Source: Cunninghamella blakesleeana | Lineage: Eukaryota; Mucoromycota; Mucoromycetes; Mucorales; Cunninghamellaceae | NCBI GenBank assembly: GCA_017871115.1 | Contig: JAFCIZ010000001.1 | Span: forward strand, 2,461,501-2,525,500 | Direction of reading: 5' to 3' | Length of the DNA stretch: 64,000 nucleotides | Part shown: one piece after another, positions 12,860 to 27,766 of the stretch | Layout: each line of letters opens with the position of its first letter | Numbering within the stretch: the first letter of the stretch is position 1 | The notes under the pieces: generated by a model | What the model was told of the DNA's origin: nothing | What the model saw: only the letters and a program-made list of their open reading frames with translations | Databases searched by the model: none | Made by a program: the position numbers and the translations under genes

Positions 12860-14522
12860 ATAAAACAGCATGTCCAATGATTAACTATCAATTATCAACT
12901 GTAGCGGACTATAATAATAAAAATATTTTAGTACAGTAATAAATAGATGTTAATGTATATCTTTTTTAATAAATAATAAATAAAATAATAAAATGAAAAT
13001 ATAAATAATCAACAAAGTATTCAGAAATAGATGGTTTTATTATTTGAGATCATTACATAATAAATTTATATTTACATTTGTATAGTTTATTCAAGGCTAT
13101 TATTATTATAGTTACGTATGTACACTACATATCAACATGTATGTATAAAGACTTGGATAGTTTTTACAATTCTAATATTATGTTTTCTTGCAGCCCCGAA
13201 ATGAATACAATATTATGGCCTGTATTTTTTAAATATTCTGTAAAATAATTGCGTATATATATATAGAATTAAAAAAGATCCCCCACTTACCCTTTATTGT
13301 TGTTTAAAGTCAAATGAAAGTAACTATAATAAGAAAAAAAAGAATTGAGATTCTGTACGATCGCATTGCATCATAAAATAATATCGAGAAATTTCCTGAT
13401 AAGGACATATAATACGGCGGGAGATAAAAAAAAAAAAAGGAGAATTCATATTAACCGAATAATTGATCCTTTTACTATAAAACTAGGTAGCGAAAAAAAA
13501 TATTGTAATCATACCTTGAATATTATGATCTACATATAAAGTGTAAAAAAAAAAGAAAGAAAGATTAAGGAATTTAATAAAACAATTTTTGAATAGTCGT
13601 TCTATAGATAGATATATGTTTAATTTTTTCTTGTAACTTTATATAATAAAAAAAATTCTATTGTACCTACATAAAAAAGTTTCAATTGTAATTAAAGATT
13701 CTCATTAAATATTATATATATATATATATATGATATATATATGATATATCTAAAAAATAAATCAAAAAGATTATGCCGAAACAATAAACTGTTGAAAGAT
13801 AGGTAACTAACTATTGTACCACTTTAAAAAAATCAAATCCAAAAATGGTTTTTCTTTTTCAGTAAACATTTCCCAAGGTATTCATTATTAGTCTTTTTTT
13901 TTCACTTTTAAAGTTCAATAATTTTCTTTAAGGAGTATATAATATATATAATTATGTATTTAATGATGATCATTTTTTATATACATATATAATTATATAT
14001 ATGATATTAAAACTAGTATCTAGTTCATAGGTAGAAGGAAAATTTCATATACGTACTTTGATAGAAAATTTAAAATAATATAAAGCACTTTAAAAATATA
14101 AGCCAATAAAAGTGAATAACGATGATGCCATCTTATGCTGAGAGTTATCGTCGTCTATCTATTTCTTTTTTTTTTTTTGCATGAATTATCTGTCAGTTCA
14201 TTCTTTACTATTTTCAACTCCTTTTTCTTTTTATATTTTTTTCACTTTAATATTAAAACTATAATTTAGTTTAATGGTTTTTTTTTAAAGACTTAAAAAA
14301 AAAAGAATTTTTTTTTTCTCGTGAGATAATAATTTTAAGCTCCTTTCCATTTTTTATAATTTTTTTTCTTCCTTTTTATTCAAGTTTTTTTTTTTTTTTT
14401 CTTCTACTTAAAAGTGGATCTTTTTTTTTTTATTAATACTTCTTTTTTCTGCCCCTATATATATTATAAAAATAAGCAATACATACATATAGAAACTACA
14501 AATACATATATATCTATATATC
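12860..14522. other. Long AT-rich intergenic region
   Basis: No convincing gene is found. A short open stretch at 13345-13539 has no family signature. TA microsatellites occur near 13711-13750 and 13940-14000. From about 14210 to 14460 the plus strand is T/C-rich, the likely promoter side of the DUF202 gene. The remainder is A+T. Confidence 0.5.
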
Positions 14523-15892
14523 ATGAGTAATATTGAAACAATATCAACACAAAATAAAAAAGAAATGACCGAAATGGATCAAGTGGCACCTTTAAATAAA
14601 AATATATTAAGATTAATACACCCTAGGGATTCAGCAACCATCATAAATGAAAATAATGATATTAATATTAGTAACAATAATAATAATAATAGACACAGTA
14701 GCTGTAGTAATAGTTATAGAAGAAGCAATGAAGAAGATGATCATGTTGCCGATGAATATAGAATATCCGATTCAGACATGACTTGTCATGATTCCGATAC
14801 TGTTTACCCACTGCCCTTTTTAGTACGAGCCAGAACTATAGAAGAAAAAGAGGCTATACGTAATGAATATCGCAAATCCTTACCACAGTCCAGATCTCAA
14901 ACGATATATAATGATAATGATGATGATAATGATAATAATAATAATAATAATAATAATGGGTCCCCTAGCAAACAAGAAAAGGAACCTCGTAAAACCTTGT
15001 TTCAATTTATAGACAAATGGTATAGGAGATTATCTGCTTCGAAATTATTGGAAAACAAAGCAAGTGTAGCAAGAGATCATTTAGGTATTTAAAAAAATTT
15101 TTTTTTATTTAACAATATCCATAAAAATACATTCATATATATATATATATATATGCATATAGAGAGTAGCAATATATCACTTTTTTTTTAAAAAAAAAAA
15201 AAAAAAAAAAAGGATATAATCATTGATTTTTTTATTTATCATTATTATCATTATTATTATTATTATTCTATTCTATTCTATATTTATAGCAAATGAACGT
15301 ACGTTTTTAGCTTGGTTAAGAACATCATTATCATTAATCACCGTTGGCGTAGGTAATATTTAATAATAAATAAAAATAAGCAAAAATAAAAATAAAAAAG
15401 AATAAGGGAAAAAAGGGTACTTTTTTTTTAGAAAAAAAAAAAAAAACAGGCATGAGAATTTTTTCGAAAATGAGAGAAAGGAAAGGGCTGTTTATTGTTT
15501 ATGGTGGTACAGGTGGCGGAAATAATCAAAATAAACAATAATAAATACTGATTGAATGATAATAATAATATTAATATTATTCTATTCTATTATGTTCTAT
15601 TCTATTATATATATATATATATAATATACACATATATCATATAGCCATCACACAATTATTTCATTTACGGCCAAATGATACTGGTGTATTAATAGGTAGA
15701 ATCTTGGGCGGGGTCTTTGTTGGATTAAGTATTGTCTTTTTATATTTTGCTAATATAAGATATTTTCATATACAATACTCGATGATCAATGGTCAATTTC
15801 CTGCAAGTAGAGGGGCTGTTTTACTTGGATCGATAAGCGTTTTGGCTGTTTTATTGGCTATGTTTATTGTTATTGTTACAAATAAAATATAA
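14523..15892 (+). CDS. DUF202-domain membrane protein
   Basis: Three exons. The first, of about 187 residues, is cytosolic and disordered, rich in Asn, Ser and Asp, with a short conserved-looking segment KTLFQFIDKWYRRLSASKLL just before the membrane part. Exon 2 starts with the DUF202 signature ANERTFLAWLRTSLSLITVG. Exon 3 gives ITQLFHLRPNDTG, two further hydrophobic helices and the end VIVTNKI, so three membrane segments in all. The same domain occurs in bacterial YidH-like proteins and, in related form, in the VTC complex of fungal vacuoles; the function here is unknown. The start is the first ATG after a T/C-rich leader. The two introns contain long T-then-A runs. Confidence 0.85.
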
Positions 15893-16635
15893 TGGTCGTA
15901 GCTGTAGTGGGTTTTTTTTCATCATTTATACTTTATTCTTTTGCCCTTTTACGTATATCATTATTACATATTTCTAAAAAAAAAAAAAACAAATCAAATT
16001 AATTAATTTCATAATAATATTAATCTAATATTTTATTACTATTAATGTGAACTAGCGCTTTATACATTACATTTATATATATATTTATTAAATATTAAAT
16101 AATCCATTAGAAATAGGTTATACAATAAAAAAAATAAAAAAAATAAAAAAATAACGGATACATGTACTAATATGGATAACCTAGATTGTCTGTGTGTTTA
16201 CTATTCATAAACAATTGATGTTGGGAGAAAGAAAGAAAAAAAATTTTTTTTTATTTATTTTATTTTTCAATTATTTTTTTTGTTTTGTTTATATTTATTT
16301 ATTTACATCGTCCCATCCCATTAGTGCGCTTTAAACACATTTTATTTTGAAGTAAATAGTTTTAGGTTGACATGAAATAAAATAAATAAATAAAGTTTTT
16401 GGCGTGTCCTTTTTTTTTTTTTTTTTTGAAAAAAAAAAAGAGTTGTTTATTTTATTATCTAACAAAACGAGTAATATAAAAAGGGGCCACTTTTTTTATT
16501 TTTTGATTTCTGAAAAAAAAAATTTTTTTATTTACTACGTTTCTCTTTCTTTATTAATTTTTTTTCTCTTTTCATTTTTTTTCCATTTCATACGCCTCTT
16601 TCATTCTATATTCATAAAGTTATATACTCATAATA
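15893..16635. other. Intergenic region with homopolymers
   Basis: No gene is seen. T17 followed shortly by A10 occurs near 16410-16440, and a T/C-rich leader (about 16540-16610) precedes the zinc-knuckle microprotein. Confidence 0.5.
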
Positions 16636-16845
16636 ATGGCTTGTAAACACCATACTGAAAAAAACAAGGTTCGAGGAGTACCAGACATTAACACTACCGG
16701 TGGTCAATGGTAATATTCATATAATATTCATAATATATATATATATATATATTTGATTTTTAATTTATTGTTTAATATATATTTATATAGTTCTTGGTGT
16801 GGTCAATATGGACATCGTCAATCTTACTGTCCTTATTTGAAATAG
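16636..16845 (+). CDS. Single zinc-knuckle (CCHC) microprotein, 42 residues
   Basis: Exon 1 (16636-16709) and exon 2 (16791-16845) join across an 81-nt intron with donor GTAATA and acceptor TATATAG, giving 42 residues and a stop. The C-terminal half is a perfect CX2CX4HX4C knuckle, CSWCGQYGHRQSYC, and its first Cys is created by the splice. The N-terminal half is short and basic (HHTEKNKVRGVPDINTTGG). Such knuckles bind single-stranded nucleic acid or mediate protein contacts. Nothing else is in the protein, so it would act alone or as an adaptor. It lies 0.74 kb beyond the DUF202 gene on the same strand and has its own pyrimidine-rich leader. I do not recognise a named family. Its reality rests on the exact motif, clean splice sites and base composition richer than the flanks. 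Confidence 0.72.
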
Positions 16846-17143
16846 CTATTCCCATCTTCCTCACTATTTTTCATTCTCTTCATTATCAAGGCATCCTTCA
16901 TTAACCAATTAAAAAAAAAAAGCGAAACATCAAGCACTCTTCTATACGTTTTTTTTTTTATTTTTTTTATTTTTTTTAAAAAAAAAACATATATTCATAT
17001 TGACTATTATTATTGAAAAGTATTTTTTTTTTATTATTCATAACTCTACATTATCATTGTTATTATTTATTTTTTATTTCATTTTATTCATATTTTCATT
17101 CATAAAAAAAAAAACATATACACACACTGACACACCATACCCC

Positions 17144-17179
<36 letters not shown>

Positions 17180-18104
17180 AATCCCATTCTCTTTTTTTTT
17201 ATTATTTTTACATCTTGAAAAAAATGTGATTTCTTAAAGCAAAAAATCAAATAAACATAATTATTTTGATCATCATCTATTGTTTATTTATTTATTTTTT
17301 ATCTTTAAAAAAGACAATTATCTACGTATTTAAACATCATCATTCATTAATTTAACTATAATAACTAATCATGTTGTACAATTATATTAAAAAAATATTG
17401 ACAATCTGTCATATTTGAAAGGACCTATAATATATCCTTAAAATAAAAATAAATAAATAAATAGTTTATCAATTAGCCTTAATGAAAATGTACTGAAACT
17501 TGTGATCACAGTATGCTCTCGGTTACTTTTTTCCCAAAAAAAAGTTTAAAAAAAAGATAAGCTATTTTAAAAAAGTCTGTGTGTACATATTTTTTTATTT
17601 CTCTCGCTGGCTTTTTATTATTTATATTTATAATAAAATAAAATAAAGATGTATAATCATTCAATCTATCCCTAAAACTACCTGGATATCTTCTCGATAA
17701 AACATGTACATACAAGGAAAAAGAAGAAGGAGACGTATTGTTTAGATTCCCCAGTAATAAAAATAAAAAAATAATATTAAATAGATTAGATTATATTAAT
17801 AGAACACTCTTTATAGATTTTATTTTTGGAGATTTTTTATTTTAATATTGATGATAGATTATATCAATTTACCGTTTCAAGGTGCCTTAAGGCATTATTA
17901 TCATGTGCAATAGTGAGTATATCACTTTTTTTTTCCTTCCATTTTCAATTTCAATTTCATCATTATTGATTCTAATAAAATAGAAAGATCATAATATAAC
18001 TATAAATATATATATATATATATAGATGGGCAGATATATTGGTATATAAATGAAAAATGAAAAATGAAAAAAAAAATAAAAATAAAAAAAATGAATAAAT
18101 GTAC

Positions 18105-18144
<40 letters not shown>

Positions 18145-18540
18145 ATTTATTTATATTATTATTATTATTACTTTACCTATATTCTCGGAAAACGATGCCG
18201 ATAAGGGTCTTGTTTTACTAGAATTAATCCTTCTGGGAATTTTTGTCTAATTTTTTAAAGTAAATAAATATAAATATACATACAATGAGTGAACCTCTAA
18301 ATAAAGAAATAAACGAATTGTTTATTTGCATTTTTTCTTGTAATACCTCTCATTTAATCCATCTATTCCCCCCCCCAAAGTAAATTTGATTTAATACCGT
18401 ATATTGTCTTTAGGAATATTATTTATTGATGTGTTTAAAATGATGATAAAAAAAATATGCATAAAAACTGATTTATAAAAAATAATATTATAATAGGTTT
18501 ACTATTTTCATCTTTACATAATAAATAAAACAAAAAAATA
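16846..18540. other. AT-rich, gene-poor stretch
   Basis: Mostly homopolymers and microsatellites: ATT repeats near 17149-17176, TA repeats near 18008-18024 and an A35 run at 18106-18140. One less AT-rich island, 18181-18245, is open on both strands and ends in donor-like and acceptor-like sequence on the minus strand. A smaller island lies near 17870-17915. No family was recognised for either. Confidence 0.45.
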
Positions 18541-18675
18541 TTAGTTCCGTGATTTTTAACACCATCGTGAGCAAAGTTATGTTCATATATATCAATATCT
18601 ACCATGTCATCAACAAGTATTTTTCCATTATTAGATGCTTCATTATCATTATAAAATACTTCATAAATTAACTAA
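18541..18675 (-). other. Exon-like island, possible gene fragment
   Basis: On the minus strand a TTTTAG acceptor is followed by an open stretch reading LIYEVFYNDNEASNNGK and then DDMVDIDIYEHNFAHDGVKN. Its composition and residue mix look protein-coding, but no start, stop or adjoining exon could be fixed and I do not recognise the family. It sits just beyond the M13 pseudogene, so it may be another decayed gene. A live exon of a gene with tiny exons remains possible. Confidence 0.3.
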
Positions 18676-18789
18676 AACAAGAAGACAAAATTTAAAATAA
18701 TAAAATGCAAGTTGGTCCTTTTAATACAATTTTACAATTGTATAATACAATTATAGCAAAATGAATTCACAATTATAATATATTGAATA

Positions 18790-19355
18790 GGTATAGAAGG
18801 TGGTTGTAAATTGATTAATAATAAATTTCAATCAATAATTGAAAATAATTTGGTTAGTTCTGATATAGTACGAGAATTATAAGTCTTAATTGGTTCACGA
18901 ATATCGTCAAGATCAACATACAAGCATGCTAATTTCTTTTCAAAGTTGACAGCGTATTTGGTAGTTTTTTTTTTAACACTATGATCTTAGCCATTAAAAA
19001 TATCATTGTTGTTGTTGTTATTGGCAGAGTCCACAATTAATAGGATGATTTTTTTTACGGCTTTCAAAACAGTATATTTACTACATCTTCAATTTCATAA
19101 TATTTGTTTGGGTGGCAAAATCCATGTTGTACCAATTCAAAAGAATTTACTTCAGGTTGAATAGAACTTTTATTTTTTTTTTTAAAAAAAAAAAAAAGAA
19201 TACTATTTAAATATATACCCAAGTTTAGCTTTATACATATCACTAAATATAAGCATAAAAATCTTTCCAAGGATCAACAGTTTAAATAATAACATGAAGA
19301 ACTCCAGCGGCTGTTAAAATGCTCTCTGAGGTTAAACAAAGAGACTATATAATAT
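18790..19355 (-). pseudogene. Decayed M13 metallopeptidase copy
   Basis: The segment is clearly homologous to the tandem M13 genes at 52.7-60.6 kb. About 18790-19170 aligns with part of the large exon that begins DPIKPEVNSIQLVQSG in the live copies (here SIQPEVNSFELVQHG), followed by stops and small indels. About 19240-19355 aligns with the small exon encoding VDPCEDFYAYT. Here the conserved Cys has become Trp (DPWKDFYAY) and the splice donor TTGTAAG has become TTTAGTG. The exon that should lie between them is absent, as are the first exon and all catalytic exons. It is a dead partial copy about 35 kb from its relatives. Confidence 0.85.
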
Positions 19356-19851
19356 TTCGTAAATAAATCTAATTTATTAGCTTAACTCTGAGTTTCTTAC
19401 TTTTACAAAAAATTTGATCCTTTTTTTTGGTATTTTTCCTTATTTTTCTATATATTTGGAATATAGTCTCATTTAATTTAAAATAATCATTAAAAACTAT
19501 AGGTTGTAATGATATAAATGATATTAATTTTATATTTTGCATTATATATATATATATATTTGAATCAACGGATCAAAAAGTTGATCTAGAAAAAAAAATT
19601 TCTTCTTTCCAAATGATAAAATCAATTTTATATTATTTTATTTTTTAAAGAAATACTTCTTTCATTTTCAATATCTATATAAAAAATTAAACAATAAAAC
19701 AAAATTCAAAAAAATTGAATTTTCAAAACAAAAGTTAAAATAAAAAGAAAAAGGCTATACAAATGGATGAGAATAGAAAAAATTTATATAAGAGAAATAA
19801 AAAAAGGTAGTTGATGAAAATAATTATATATCAATAAAAAAAATGATCTTT
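19356..19851. other. AT-rich region downstream of the SSB gene
   Basis: No gene is seen. Short A/T runs only; the right end likely carries the 3' untranslated region of the minus-strand Hsp70. Confidence 0.5.
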
Positions 19852-22304
<2,453 letters not shown>

Positions 22305-23383
22305 GATTGTTAGAACTTTTAAACTTAAAGAAAGAAGGGGGAAAAAGGAAAGAGCAATTCATTTTCAAATTTCCTTCTCCATTTTATTGAAAAAAAATTT
22401 TTCTGGGGTGACCGTTTTGTCTTTTCCAGCTTATATGAAAAAAAAATTCAAATTCAGTCTAAACTCTCATCATTAAAAAGAAAAAAGTGAGCCACCTCAA
22501 TGCAAAAAAGAAAAGGAAAAATGCATAATGAATATATTTCTTATTTATCATAGATTTCTTATTTATTAGTATTGATATAATAGGATAGACACACACACAT
22601 AAATACACACATTATATATATATATATATATATATATGTATAAGGGTTGAAAAAAGGAAGAAAAGCAAAAAGTATCAACTTACTAAAATAGTCTCATATA
22701 TATAAAATCTTTTTTTTTTTGACTCACAACAAATATAAATAAAAAAAAGATAACCAATAAATATGATTTATTTCATCATTTAAGATTTCGATCCAATACT
22801 ATAGGTAAAAAAAAAGCTATCGGTATTAACGAAAAAAAACTCACTATATATGTGATATTAATATAAAATACTATAAATGATGATGAACTAGTATACATTT
22901 AAAATAATACTTTAATCATAAAATTACACTACCATATTTTTTTAAAAAAAAACATTTTATTCTTTATTTGAGAAAATATATAAAAAATATATCGCTTTTT
23001 TATAAAACTATTCTATTATGATCAAATAATTATATCTTAATATCTTATTAAACCACTATTCCTTTTATTTTTTATTTTTTTTTTAAAAAAAAAAAAACAG
23101 AAAGAGAGGAAAAGAAAGGTGCGAAAAACTACAATTTTATATTAAAGATACATATCGTTATTAATAAGCCACTTGTCAAAATATAGGCAAAATAGAGAAT
23201 AATAAAAAATGGTGATGGTAAAAAAGAAAAGGTTAGATAAATTTGGAAAGCGAAAAAATTAAATTGGCGATTTTTTTCCTTCCTCTTTCTTTTTTGGTTG
23301 AACTTAACTTTTTTTTTCTCTCTTTTTCTCTTTCTCCCTTCATCTTATTTAATTAACAATCGAATAAATAAAAAATAAACAAT
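22305..23383. promoter_or_regulatory. Divergent promoter region, SSB Hsp70 and SmE
   Basis: A 1.1-kb shared upstream region. TA repeats occur near 22613-22637, and a T10A13 block near 23075-23097. A strong T/C tract (23270-23345) lies just before SmE. Purine-rich DNA next to the SSB start (22325-22355) is the same kind of tract on the other strand. I did not find a clear heat-shock element. Confidence 0.5.
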
Positions 23384-24142
23384 ATGTCAAGCAAAGTACA
23401 AAAAATTATGGTTCAACCCATTGTAAGTAAAAGAACTATATAAATAAGTTATAATATATATATATATATATATATTATTTATTATTTATTAACTTATTTT
23501 TTATTTTTTTTTATTTTTTTTATTTTTACTTATTTAGAATCTGATTTTCAGATATTTACAAAACGTAGGTTATTCATATATACAATAATAGTAATAGAAG
23601 ATAAATAGAATAATACAACTTTAGAAATAATACTTAATTTATTCATATTGGGCTTTTTATTATTCAATAATAGAAATCACGAGTACAGATTTGGTTATTT
23701 GAAAAATCAGATATGAGAATCGAAGGTCAAATTATTGTAAGTTTTAATAAACATATTACGTGTATACTTAAAATTAATATCAATATCTATAAAGAAAAAA
23801 GAACATAAGATACGCCATAATTCTTAAATATATATATATATATATGTGAGTGTACTTAAATAATATAATACTAATACTTTGATATATATATATATATATT
23901 ATAGGGATTTGATGAATTTATGAACTTGGTTCTTGAACAAGCCGAAGAAGTATCAACAAAGGATAAAACAAGACGTTCAGTTGGTAAATAACCATAATCA
24001 CATATATAAATACGTGTACAAATATATATTATTTAAAATACAAGGATAATTACTAAATATGTACATCATTTTTATTAAATTAGGTCGTATTATGTTAAGA
24101 GGTGATAATATTACTTTAATTCAAGCTGTAAATAATTCATAA
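23384..24142 (+). CDS. SME1: Small nuclear ribonucleoprotein E (SmE)
   Basis: Five exons give 88 residues. They open MSSKVQKIMVQPI and continue with NLIFRYLQN (a 27-nt exon at 23538-23564), VQIWLFEKSDMRIEGQIIGF (Sm1 motif) and GRIMLRGDNITLIQ (Sm2 motif). The human protein is of similar length. SmE is one of seven Sm proteins forming the ring on U1, U2, U4 and U5 snRNAs in the nucleus, so this gene serves the splicing machinery that the intron-dense genes here require. All four introns have GT..AG ends and restore the frame. Divergent from SSB Hsp70 and convergent with the ABCD4-like gene. Confidence 0.95.
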
Positions 24143-24539
24143 AGGAAGGAACAACAATAACATCGACATTAAAAAAGGAAAGGAAAAGAAAATGCAAGAT
24201 ATATTGTTTATAAACATATAGATTACGAGTCTTATTCACCTAAAAATAAAAATAAAAAAAATAGGACATTTCGAATCATTTTTTGGATATTAATATAAAT
24301 GGTAGCTACAGTTTTTTTTTGTTATTGTTATTATTATTTAAAAATAAAGTTGATATTGACAACACAAATGATGATATGCATACTCTATATTATTATATAA
24401 TCAATTGATGTCCCTCAATATAATAAAAAATACCTTTGATCTTTATGTTAAACAAAATAATTTATATACAAGTATGCATTTTATAATATAAAAATATCAC
24501 AAATAAAATATTTATTATGGAGATATTGGTTTTAATGCA

Positions 24540-24571
<32 letters not shown>

Positions 24572-24631
24572 ATAATAATTAATAGATTAAAAACTAGACG
24601 AAATTAAATATCAATAAAAATATTAAAAAAA
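24143..24631. other. Convergent 3' region, SmE and ABCD4-like
   Basis: AT-rich DNA with a TA repeat at 24541-24563. No gene is seen; it probably holds both 3' untranslated regions. Confidence 0.55.
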
Positions 24632-27565
24632 CTATAATACATTTTCTAATTGATAACTACCATCACCATTCAATAATAATTTTTGTTGATGATATTGAAT
24701 TACTTCTGTATGATGACTAACGCTAATTACTGTAATGCCTGCATCTTTAATTAGTTTATATAAATAAGCTTCCGTTTCATTATCCATAGCACTTGTAGCC
24801 TCATCCAAGACTAAAAAATTAAAAATTAAAATAAATTAAGTTAAGCAATAGGACTCTTGAACAACATATTAAAAAAATAAAATAAAATAAAATAAAAAAA
24901 ATATAATGTAATTATATTTACCAGCAAATCGAGGTTTCCAATAAAGTAATCGAGCAAAAACTAATTTTTGTTGTTCTCCAGGTGATAATAATTTATCCCA
25001 TTCAGTGCTATAAGGTGTATCAAAAGATGAAATGAATTGTTCTAAATGTTCTAAACGTACTTGCTTTAAAAGCGATCGAACATCATAATCAGTCACTATA
25101 CATAAAACGATATATATATTAATAAAATCCATTTCATTTTCATTTTTTCAAATTTATTTATTTCTTACCGGAAGCAGTGGATGTTAAACTTGGATATACT
25201 AATTGATCTCTTAACGATCCTTGTACAAGATATGGTGTTTGAGGTAAAAATATGATTTCTTTTCCATGTTTTAGTTTAGGTAATTGAATCCGTCCTATTT
25301 ATATAGATTTATATATATGTTGAAAATAAAAAGAATGAAAAACCCGAGTTAATTATGTTTGTAACTTTTTATACCCATATATGTTTATATATATATTAAT
25401 TAATGATTACCATTAGAACAAGGCCATAAACCAGCTAATGCACGCAATAACGATGATTTTCCAACGCCTAAAAAGCAATTAATAGAGTATTGTAAAATAA
25501 TAATAATAATCAATCAATCAATCTATCAAAGATACAACATACTTCTATATATGTATATTTATATAAGTTACCATTTCTACCAACCAATACAAGATGTTGT
25601 CCATCACTAACTTTTAAATTTAAATTGTTTACAAGAGTTTTACCACGAGGGGATACCAAAGTTACATTATCAAATACAATTGCATCACTATATAAAGATA
25701 TATAAATATATATAAAATAAAATAAAAATAAAAAATGAGTTTATCCGTTCATATACATATCTATACACCATTCCTAATATTAATATGTTGACACTTTATA
25801 TTTATATATCTTTTCTATCTTTTTTTTTACATTTGATCATTATCATGGTAAATGGATTCTAATTTGACGGCTTCTAAAACATTATCAATATCATCAATGG
25901 ACTCTAATAATTCACCTATACGAGCCACATAACCAGCCAAAACCGATATTTTATCTGACTGTTGAATGATGGTTGTAAAAAGATAAATTAAATACATCGA
26001 AACAAAGGAATTTTTACTAATTACAGCGCTAAGTTCACTTGCATCCATATCATCAAATACACCAAGAAAAATAGGAATTGAGACAATTAGATAGCTAAGA
26101 ATAGATCCAACATAAGCAAAGTTTTGATTTGCCACTAATAAAAAGAAAAAGAAAAATGTTAAATATAAGACTAAATAATTGCCTATATTCATATCTTTTT
26201 TTTTTAAAAAAAAAAAACATAGATATGCATATATTTATATATTTATATATTTATATATATGTGTATACATTGCAATGGTAAATTTTTGTTGACAATAGAT
26301 CTTTGATAAGTCAATAGATTATCCAAACTTGCCTTTGCACGTTGATTTTCTTCCATTTCACCTTCACTAAAAGCAATAGATTCAGCAAATTGTCTTAATC
26401 TTACATGTAAAAATCTATAATAAAAAAAAGGCAAAGAAAAAAAGAAAAAACCGTATATGAATATACATATGCATTAAGTATCTAATCATAATTTCTTTTT
26501 TTGTATTTTTTTTCCATTGATCTATCTATACATTTCTTGTTTTATTTTTGAAATTTACCGAAAATTTCCTTCTTGTAATTCTTTATAAAAGACAGCCGTA
26601 ACAATTGGTTGAATAAAACGACGACTTAAAATAGAACCAAAAATAAAATAGAGATAAATCAAAAGAGGACCTAAAAACCCAGCAACGGCCCAGCATTGCC
26701 ATGTATATAATATCACTAAAAGAGGACAAATGATTAGATTTTCCAAGATGAGATTCATAGTTTCCGCAAACTTTTCAATATCTTGAGTAATTCGCTGATC
26801 AGGATTATCCACGTGAACATGTTCCAAGACTAAAGCATACATGGTTTTGGGCTTGATGTAACGATCGTGCATGTGATTCGTCAGCAACCTTCTTATTTTT
26901 AACTGTACCAATCCACCCATATATTTTACAAGCGCTTTTCCCTAAATATAATAACAATAACGATAGTTATTATTAATGCGTAAAAAGAGAAAAAGAAAAA
27001 GAGAAAGAAAGTAAAAATAAATAAATATATATATTATTACTACTATTATTATTACTATTGTTTTTAAAAATGACACATATACACATATATATTTATATTA
27101 TTATTTTTTTATTATTATTATTATTATTGTTGTTGTCGTTATTATTATTATTATTCCACTTACAGCTGCCACAGCAAAAATAAGTAAAAAACAAGGAATC
27201 ATGAATTGAAGAAAAGCTGACTGATCTTTTGCTGTCAAGATACTATAAAACCGACTTGGGATTAAGCCAACATAATAAACAATGATTTCCGTCCCGCAAG
27301 CTAAAAGGAAAAATGAGATATATAACCAAAAAATATTTTGTTGTCTTCCTTCTTTGGTTGTTGTAAACCAGGTAGCATTAGGTGTTGACCGAAATAAAAG
27401 TCTTAATATACGAGTAAACCTTCTTAAAAACACTCTATCTAATCGGTAACTAGATTCTATATTATCATTATTATTAGAGCTGTTGTTACTATGATTGGAA
27501 TTTAAATTGATATTATCAAGAGTAGGATCTAAGGATGTATAAGATCCTGATCTCCTTAATTGCAT
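24632..27565 (-). CDS. ABC half-transporter of the ABCD4 type (lysosomal/vacuolar cobalamin export)
   Basis: A membrane domain is followed by one nucleotide-binding domain. Signatures shared with animal ABCD4 are YYVGLIPSRFY, VDNPDQRITQDIEKFAE, YVGSILSYLIVSIPIFLGVF and SELSAVISKNSFVSMYLI. The nucleotide-binding domain has Walker A GRNGVGKSS (split by an intron), the ABCD4-like signature LSPGEQQKL in place of LSGGQ, Walker B VLDEATSAMD and the H-loop SVSHH. Vertebrate ABCD4 moves vitamin B12 out of lysosomes together with LMBD1. By homology this would be vacuolar B12 transport, which is inference. ABCD1-3-type peroxisomal acyl-CoA transport is the main alternative, but those have GPNGCGKSS and differ in the phrases above. 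The N-terminal 50 residues are Ser/Asn-rich. Nine or so exons. It lies 0.2 kb from the poly(A)-polymerase-like gene upstream on the same strand. Confidence 0.88.
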
Positions 27566-27766
27566 ATTATTTATTTAGATAAATATATATATTTATATAT
27601 ATTTATATATATAAAAGAAAAAAAAATTCGTTATAAAAAAAAAAAGAAAGGAAAATGAAAAAAAAGGCACAACATTTTTTTTATAAGATGGAATCGGAGA
27701 TTATTTATTCGTACGCACAGACATATTTTGATATATTTTTTATAAAAAAAACTAACCTAAGAATAT

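Noticed and set aside
13345..13539. Short open frame in a long intergenic region
   Set aside because: No conserved motif, no splice context and low-complexity Lys/Ile content; not reported as a gene.
16668..16682. GGTTCGAG resembling a tRNA B box
   Set aside because: It lies within the zinc-knuckle coding exon and no cloverleaf can be formed around it.
17506..17715. Minus-strand open frame of about 70 codons
   Set aside because: No family signature; the residues follow the A+T background.
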